In this document: in pieces, positions 5,243 through 9,638 of the stretch
How positions within the stretch are numbered: position 1 is the stretch's first letter
How the letters are laid out: each line of letters opens with the position of its first letter
Assembly (NCBI GenBank): GCA_031554725.1
Contig: JAVBUZ010000075.1
Location: forward strand, 1 to 9,638
DNA: 9,638 bases
Source of the DNA: JAVBUZ01 sp031554725
Lineage (GTDB): Bacteria > Bacillota > Clostridia > Lachnospirales > Lachnospiraceae
Direction of reading: 5' to 3'
The notes under the pieces: model-generated
Database searches by the model: none
What the model saw: the letters and a program-made list of their open reading frames with translations, nothing else
What the model was told of the DNA's origin: nothing
Position numbers and translations under genes: made by a program

Positions 5243-6475
5243 TTAGTTTCTCACTTGGTGGTTTGCAAAGCCACCCCTTATTTTCCACAGGCTCAAAATC
5301 GAAACAGCTGTATAAGTAATTACAATCATGCCCAAATAGGAAATAACCACATTTCCAAACTGGTAGCTGTTAAATGTCTTTAGCACATCTCTTACCTGCA
5401 TAATTCTTACTGGAAACAGGTAATATATTTTGTTCCATAATCCATTATTACTGGTGGTTAGTAACGCTGGACCGATTAGCAATAAGAAGTTCATAACTAA
5501 TACCACCATACTTGATTTTATTCTAGATGACATAACCAAGGTAAGCATTGTAATTGTAAGAGCAATTAAAAGCATAATCCCGCAGGAAGCAGCCAACGCT
5601 TGGCCTATGCTCCAGTTATATGGTATATGACTTCCCCATAGCTGCACTGGTAGGCTCAGCCCGTCGATTCCAACCATAATTTCTCCCACCAATATTCCTA
5701 GCACTATCCCGCTCACTACATATGCTATGGCAAAGGATACTGCGGCTATTATCTTTGCCGTTGCTAATTTTGTTTTTCCATTTTTTGTTGTAAGTAATAG
5801 CGCTACCACTCCTGTTTCATATTCCGAAGCAAACACTGGTGAAATGCAAATAGCAATGATAAACATAAGATAAAAAGCAATCTCAACAATATTCCATACT
5901 ATACTTTGCATACTTTTATCTCCCCAGGCAAATGGTGTGTCCACTTTTTCCGCTTTGGAAATCCAAAATTCCTTTTCCTGCTCAGAGTAATCTCCATAGG
6001 GAAAGCTTTTATTTAAGAAACTTGCTATCTTCTCCATTCTTCTTTCATAAAAATGAATCCCACCATCCGTATTTATTTCATTGATAATTGTCCAATCATA
6101 GCCTACCTCAATTTCCGAATAGTTTTCAGCTATCACTCGGGCCATATCTGCCCTAGGTTCTTCTGCCGCCCATCCATATATTTGTGTAAAACCATAGTCA
6201 CTACCTAAATCAGCTCTAGCTGCCTGAATGTTCTCAACCATTCTTGTTAGATACTCTTCAGTCAAAAAATCTGTTGTGGCATTATTTTTCTCCTGTTCTA
6301 GCTTGATGGCTCGAGCACCCTTTACGTATTCACCTGTGCTCCCATCTATAGTGGAACAAGTATTTATAAGACTTACTGCACATGTTACAACAAGAAGTAA
6401 GCCTGCCAGCATGGCAATCACATTAAATCTACGATCAAATATTTTTTTCCACTCATATTTTATTATGGTTTTCAT
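5243..6475 (-). CDS. ABC-2 type transporter permease
   Basis: A 410-residue inner-membrane subunit, partner of the ATPase encoded just before it. It has the layout of single-chain ABC-2 permeases: TM1 at about 17-37; a large extracytoplasmic region at about 40-190; then five more helices at about 194-214, 241-267, 292-315, 322-340 and 376-396. The short charged segment after TM2 (SPVFASEYETGVVALLLTTK, 212-231) is the family's cytoplasmic coupling region with its E-x-G motif. Its start codon directly abuts the ATPase stop codon (TAA then ATG), and its ribosome binding site GGAGG lies within the last ATPase codons, so translation is coupled. It is the last gene of the operon, followed by a terminator. 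The substrate is unknown; lipid, peptide antibiotic or envelope-stress export is typical of such pairs. Confidence 0.93.
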   Translation of the reverse strand: MKTIIKYEWKKIFDRRFNVIAMLAGLLLVVTCAVSLINTCSTIDGSTGEYVKGARAIKLEQEKNNATTDFLTEEYLTRMVENIQAARADLGSDYGFTQIYGWAAEEPRADMARVIAENYSEIEVGYDWTIINEINTDGGIHFYERRMEKIASFLNKSFPYGDYSEQEKEFWISKAEKVDTPFAWGDKSMQSIVWNIVEIAFYLMFIIAICISPVFASEYETGVVALLLTTKNGKTKLATAKIIAAVSFAIAYVVSGIVLGILVGEIMVGIDGLSLPVQLWGSHIPYNWSIGQALAASCGIMLLIALTITMLTLVMSSRIKSSMVVLVMNFLLLIGPALLTTSNNGLWNKIYYLFPVRIMQVRDVLKTFNSYQFGNVVISYLGMIVITYTAVSILSLWKIRGGFANHQVRN

Positions 6476-7354
6476 TTATGCCTCCATATCTATGCTTTCT
6501 TTAAAATAGTAAAGGTACAAATCTTCCAAGGTTCCCCGCTCTTCTACTGCGCTTTCAAAAGGCTTTTCTTCTGAAATAATGCGATACTCGGTCTTTCCAT
6601 TGTAGTGGTGCATATTTCCAACCAAATATTTTTCTGTAATTTGCTCCGCTTCTTTTTCTTCTCCTATATAAATCCATACCTTATGTGCTATTTGTTGCTC
6701 TAGTTCCTCTATCTTTCCACTAGAAATCATTTGTCCTTTTTTCATAATAAATAGCTTATCCGCAATGGCTTCCACATCTGAAACAATGTGGGTTGACAGT
6801 AGAACTATTCTATCCTTACCTAAATCCGCAATTAGCTTTCGAAAACGCACCCTCTCCTTTGGATCTAAGCCTGCCGTTGGCTCATCGAAAACCAACAGCT
6901 TAGGATCATTAAGTAGTGCCTGGGCAATGCCGATTCTTTGGCGCATTCCTCCAGAAAATGTTTTTATTTTGCTTTTGATTTCATTTTCCAAGCCAACCAA
7001 TACAAGAAGCTCCTCACTTCTTTTCTTGGCGTATTTATCATCTAACCCCTTCAAGGATGCAATGTAAAGCAAAAACTGCATGGCTGTAAAATTAGGATAG
7101 TAGCCAAAATCCTGGGGCAAATATCCTAGTATGTCCCTATACTCTTCCCCCATAGCCAAAATTTCTTTTCCGTCTAGCTTTATTTCGCCATTGCTAGGCT
7201 CTAAAATCCCACAAATCATTCGCATTAATGTTGTTTTTCCTGCGCCATTTTCACCCAGTAGCCCATATACACCATTGGTAAGACTTTCCGTAACCCTATC
7301 AACAGCTATTTTGTTTTTATATTGTTTTGTTACTCTATCAATTTTTAATTCCAT
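6476..7354 (-). CDS. ABC transporter ATP-binding protein
   Basis: A 292-residue nucleotide-binding subunit with every expected motif: Walker A GENGAGKTT (34-42), Q-loop Q81, signature SGGMRQR (134-140), Walker B LLVFDEP (153-159) and the switch histidine in STH (187-189). After the catalytic domain (to about 215) it carries a C-terminal extension of some 75 residues, as in exporter ATPases of the CcmA/NatA type. Residues 17-29, preceding Walker A, are AVDRVTESLTNGV, as usual in this group. The ATG at 7354 has AAAGGAG (7360-7366) 5 nt away, overlapping the stop of the membrane-protein gene. It dimerises with, and powers, the ABC-2 permease encoded next. The position resembles yxlF in the Bacillus sigY operon. 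The transported substrate cannot be read from the sequence. Confidence 0.97.
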   Translation of the reverse strand: MELKIDRVTKQYKNKIAVDRVTESLTNGVYGLLGENGAGKTTLMRMICGILEPSNGEIKLDGKEILAMGEEYRDILGYLPQDFGYYPNFTAMQFLLYIASLKGLDDKYAKKRSEELLVLVGLENEIKSKIKTFSGGMRQRIGIAQALLNDPKLLVFDEPTAGLDPKERVRFRKLIADLGKDRIVLLSTHIVSDVEAIADKLFIMKKGQMISSGKIEELEQQIAHKVWIYIGEEKEAEQITEKYLVGNMHHYNGKTEYRIISEEKPFESAVEERGTLEDLYLYYFKESIDMEA

Positions 7355-7364
7355 GCCGGCTCCT

Positions 7365-8126
7365 TTAACTCATTAAAATTTCAAATTTATCCAAATGCCT
7401 TACAAGCCTATTTGCTTGATAAATCGTGGCTGCGATGCCAAACAAGAGCGTGATTACCCAAAGGCAAAAAGCCTCCTGGGTGTAGATATTTATATATTCA
7501 TTTCCACCAAGCAGTACTATAAAACTAAGGATTGCATACAGCGTAATACTCATATATTTTAGTTGTTCACCCTTCCATTTTTCCATCAGTTTTAATGACA
7601 TAAGTGTCATAATTGTAAGAGGAGTTAAGCCGTACACTAAGATTTCTATGAGTTCCAATTGTATCTGCCTTTTAACAAATACTAGACCACAAAGCAACAA
7701 GACCCCATTGACTAAGCTTAAAAGTAGCAGTCGTACTAGCACAAGCCTGCGGATGGAATACTTAGTTGCATACTCTATTTCTATCATACTCTTATTATAT
7801 ATTTTTGCTATTTCCTCCACTGTTAATAGTAGCAAAATAGGTGGTGCCATTGACAGCACATAAAGAGTTTCATTTGCAATATGAATTACATTTCCACTCC
7901 ACATCATATATAGAAAAAACAAAATCCATAGCCCTTGTCCTAGCAGTACTTTCTTATCCATAAAACCAATCTGCGACCATATAAAGGCGCTAAAACTGCC
8001 TCTGGTTTTTGCAGGTACCTGTTTAAATAATAGCTTCCCTATCTGCTCTTCTTTTTTTTCTTCTTCCAGCTTACTATCTATTTTAGATGCTTGTTTTAGC
8101 CTTCTTATAATTTCTTGATCTGTCAT
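7365..8126 (-). CDS. Six-helix membrane protein, candidate anti-sigma factor
   Basis: A 253-residue protein of no family I can name. A cytoplasmic, highly charged N-terminus (residues 1-58, Lys/Glu-rich: KLEEEKKEEQ at 19-28) is followed by about six hydrophobic segments near 60-76, 86-102, 127-150, 158-178, 192-206 and 219-238. Its ATG overlaps the sigma gene's stop (ATGA), so the two are translationally coupled, and its stop overlaps the ATPase ribosome binding site. The gene right after an ECF sigma gene usually encodes the anti-sigma factor. Here there is no zinc-finger H-x3-C-x2-C motif, and the soluble N-terminal part is short. The N-terminal segment could bind sigma while the membrane part senses the transporter or envelope. 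It could equally be a transport accessory protein, replacing yxlC, yxlD and yxlE of the Bacillus sigY operon. Existence is certain; the role is inference. Confidence 0.85.
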   Translation of the reverse strand: MTDQEIIRRLKQASKIDSKLEEEKKEEQIGKLLFKQVPAKTRGSFSAFIWSQIGFMDKKVLLGQGLWILFFLYMMWSGNVIHIANETLYVLSMAPPILLLLTVEEIAKIYNKSMIEIEYATKYSIRRLVLVRLLLLSLVNGVLLLCGLVFVKRQIQLELIEILVYGLTPLTIMTLMSLKLMEKWKGEQLKYMSITLYAILSFIVLLGGNEYINIYTQEAFCLWVITLLFGIAATIYQANRLVRHLDKFEILMS

Positions 8127-8632
8127 TTCATGCTCCCTTCCAACTCTTCTCGTAAAAACGAGAGGGCTTTTTTTACACGATGTTTTGCCAGTGAATTACT
8201 TATTTGAAGAATTTGGGCAATATCTTGATATTTTAAGTCCTGATAGAAGCGCAAGATAACCACTTCTTTCAGCTCCTGCGGCATCTTCTCAACAACTTCC
8301 TTTATTTCATAATCGCTTTCTAGCCCATAGCTCTCTGCCCTATCTTCTGGTAATTCATCAAAGTAAAGGGGCTTTTTCTTCTTAAAATAATCCTTACACT
8401 TGTTTCCAGCTATTATGTATAAATAATTTTGAAGCTTGCCATAATGCCTATAATTATCTAGGTTCTCTAGCAGACTGCAGAAGGTTTCTTGGCAGAGGTC
8501 CTCGGCAATCTGCCTATTTTCTGTATGATGATAACAGTAGGCATAGATCTTATCGTAGTATTTTCTGATTAACTTCTCTAACGCTTCCTTGTCTCCACTT
8601 TGCGCACAGTGGATTAAATGTTCCTCTATCAA
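8123..8632 (-). CDS. ECF-type RNA polymerase sigma factor
   Basis: A 169-residue group IV sigma factor of normal length. Region 2 covers about residues 8-75 with the hallmark AEDLCQETF at 43-51. A variable linker follows, then region 4 at about 113-160, with LKEVVILRFYQDLKYQDIAQ at 121-140 and a recognition helix around ISNSLAKHRVKKAL (144-157). There is no extra C-terminal domain. No ATG is available: two adjacent TTG codons (8635 and 8632) open the frame. I prefer the one at 8632 because GGAGG (8640-8644) is 7 nt away, against 4 nt for the other. It heads a four-gene operon and its stop overlaps the next start. By analogy with SigY of Bacillus (sigY-yxlCDEFG) it probably directs transcription of this same operon; a candidate ECF-like promoter lies upstream. 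The inducing signal is unknown. Confidence 0.94.
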   Translation of the reverse strand: MIEEHLIHCAQSGDKEALEKLIRKYYDKIYAYCYHHTENRQIAEDLCQETFCSLLENLDNYRHYGKLQNYLYIIAGNKCKDYFKKKKPLYFDELPEDRAESYGLESDYEIKEVVEKMPQELKEVVILRFYQDLKYQDIAQILQISNSLAKHRVKKALSFLREELEGSMK

Positions 8633-8639
8633 CAAACCA

Positions 8640-8644
8640 CCTCC
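8640..8644 (-). promoter_or_regulatory. Ribosome binding site that decides between two TTG starts
   Basis: GGAGG (within GGAGGTGG, 8637-8644) on the minus strand. The TTG at 8632 is at the ideal 7-nt spacing; the TTG at 8635 is only 4 nt away. Use of TTG may limit sigma synthesis. Confidence 0.6.
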
Positions 8645-8656
8645 ATCTTCTTAATA

Positions 8657-8687
8657 AGTATAACGATTGTTCTCCGTAAAAGGTCAA
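8657..8687 (-). promoter_or_regulatory. Candidate promoter of the sigma/ABC operon, ECF-like
   Basis: On the minus strand TTGACC (8687-8682) is separated by 16 nt from CGTTAT (8665-8660). This resembles ECF promoters (TGAAC-like -35, CGT-containing -10) and would allow autoregulation. Read as a sigma-A promoter, TTGACC and TATACT (8662-8657) would be 19 nt apart, longer than ideal. The predicted start is close to 8650-8653, giving a short leader before TTG 8632. Which holoenzyme uses it cannot be decided from one site. Confidence 0.45.
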
Positions 8688-8765
8688 TTATTTTCGAGAT
8701 TTTTTTGGTGCAAAAACTTTGGAGAAATTCTGAACTGTCCTCTGCCGCGTAGGCAGTCAAAAAGC

Positions 8766-8804
8766 AAAAAACGGATGGATTATTTTTAGTAACCCGTCCG
8801 TTTT
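8766..8804 (-). terminator. Rho-independent terminator of the DeoR-family gene
   Basis: An 11-bp stem (AAAACGGATGG at 8768-8778 with CCGTCCGTTTT at 8794-8804, one G-T pair) and a 15-nt loop. On the minus strand it ends in six T, then a second T run after GC. It begins 16 nt past the DeoR stop, and separates that gene from the sigma operon. Confidence 0.9.
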
Positions 8805-8820
8805 GACATATTGCTGCTTA

Positions 8821-9597
8821 TTATTCTTTTTCTGTTATAATAACTTCAATGCCTTGTTCATCAAAAGCAGATAAATCTTCTTCTGAAGCATCCCAATCCG
8901 TAATCAATTTGTTTAGCCTATTAGCTGGGCAAATGCTGACAACCGATTCAAAACCGATTTTTTCAGTAGGATATAGGCCTATACTCTCCTTTGAAGAGTC
9001 AATAACAGCGTTCAAAAAGCTAATTGCTTGAGATTTCTGTATTGATAGTCCAAATTCTGGTGAAATAAACGCAGAGGTGATAAAGCATTTGTCAAAACGC
9101 AAATGTTTTATCATATAAATAGAAAATGCATCATAACAGTTTCCTTTGTTGTCCATTTCACCACCAAGAAGAATTACAGAAATATTATCCCTTCTTCTCA
9201 ATTCTTCTGCAATAACAATGGAGTTTGTCACAACGCGAATTTTCAAATCTTCCGGCAAACTCTGCGTCATGAAATAGCCGACAGTAGCCGAAGTAATAAA
9301 TACTACGTCGTTGGGCTTAATCATTGACACAGCTCTTTTGGCTATTGCCATATAATTAGGTTTTATTTCGGTAATATCTTTTCCGGTTATTTTGGGAGGC
9401 TTCCCCAATGCTACTTGGTGAACCGGAATGGCCCCTCCATGCGTTTTTTTGAGAAATCCTTGTTCCTCAAGAATTCTTAAATCTCTGCGAGCGGATTCTA
9501 CCGAAATGTTGAATTTTTGGGTTATTTCATCAACTGATATTCTTTCATTTTGTTTAAGTATATCCAATATTGCTTGATGACGTTCTTCAATAAACAT
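8821..9597 (-). CDS. DeoR/GlpR-family transcriptional regulator
   Basis: A 258-residue repressor of normal family length. Residues 3-57 are the DeoR helix-turn-helix (EERHQAILDILKQNERISVD, then NISVESARRDLRILEEQGFL and the HGGA motif at 53-56). Residues about 77-235 are the DeoRC sensor, which in the family binds a phosphorylated sugar or related metabolite. The pocket motifs are altered: the usual IDSGTT-type loop reads VFITSATVG (99-107), and the usual D-x-SKF segment reads LYPTEKIG (208-215), with SSKES just before at 201-205. The ligand may thus be unusual, or binding may be lost. The ATG at 9597 has AGGAGG (9605-9610) 7 nt upstream. It is followed by its own terminator. No sugar operon is visible downstream, so its target genes may lie to the right of the window. 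I see no convincing promoter in the 41 bases upstream. Confidence 0.95.
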   Translation of the reverse strand: MFIEERHQAILDILKQNERISVDEITQKFNISVESARRDLRILEEQGFLKKTHGGAIPVHQVALGKPPKITGKDITEIKPNYMAIAKRAVSMIKPNDVVFITSATVGYFMTQSLPEDLKIRVVTNSIVIAEELRRRDNISVILLGGEMDNKGNCYDAFSIYMIKHLRFDKCFITSAFISPEFGLSIQKSQAISFLNAVIDSSKESIGLYPTEKIGFESVVSICPANRLNKLITDWDASEEDLSAFDEQGIEVIITEKE

Positions 9598-9638
9598 AAA
9601 TATACCTCCTTTTTAATATTTTAAGCAGTAGTAAATGT

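Noticed and set aside
1..9638. tRNA, rRNA, CRISPR array, insertion sequence, prophage or integration site
   Set aside because: I found no cloverleaf-like sequence, spaced direct repeats, transposase or integrase frame, or flanking duplications. All gaps longer than about 100 bases are accounted for by promoters, terminators or the structured segment.

Overview
The window is AT-rich, with strong AGGAGG-type ribosome binding sites, short intergenic gaps and sigma-A-like promoters. Gene content (a Cache-type chemoreceptor, a SigY-like ECF sigma/ABC operon, an XRE regulator, a DeoR regulator and a secreted protein with a Gram-positive signal peptide) points to a low-GC Firmicute. A motile, polysaccharide-degrading clostridium, probably Lachnospiraceae-like, fits best; that taxonomic guess is inference. 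I see no tRNA, rRNA, CRISPR array, insertion sequence or prophage gene.

Layout, left to right. (1) The 5' part of a secreted protein gene runs off the left edge on the minus strand. Its promoter is overlapped by a near-consensus CcpA (cre) operator, so it is probably a catabolite-repressed extracellular enzyme or carbohydrate-binding protein. (2) A monocistronic methyl-accepting chemotaxis protein (minus) has a clear promoter and terminator. (3) Divergent from it is a 412-residue protein (plus) of unknown function, whose C-terminus carries an R-x4-H-G motif in a helical setting that resembles a HEPN domain. (4) Convergent with that gene, and only 9 nt away, is a two-gene minus-strand unit: an XRE-type regulator with an unrecognised C-terminal domain, then a DUF2461 protein. 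Upstream of this pair is a structured segment: a 22-bp imperfect hairpin followed by three small hairpins. It contains a 42-codon open frame whose stop overlaps the regulator's start. (5) A tight four-gene minus-strand operon encodes an ECF sigma factor, a six-helix membrane protein, an ABC ATPase and an ABC-2 permease. It ends at a strong terminator and resembles the Bacillus sigY-yxl operon. (6) A DeoR-family regulator (minus) has its own terminator and lies at the right edge.

How the parts may work together. The sigma/membrane protein/ABC operon is very likely one functional unit: an envelope- or antimicrobial-stress exporter controlled by its own sigma factor, with the membrane protein in the usual anti-sigma position. 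The chemoreceptor and secreted protein may both serve polysaccharide foraging, but nothing links them except adjacency. The points most worth following up are the HEPN-like protein, the structured leader upstream of the XRE gene, the cre-overlapped promoter, and the sigma operon with a multi-spanning protein and no zinc-finger anti-sigma factor.
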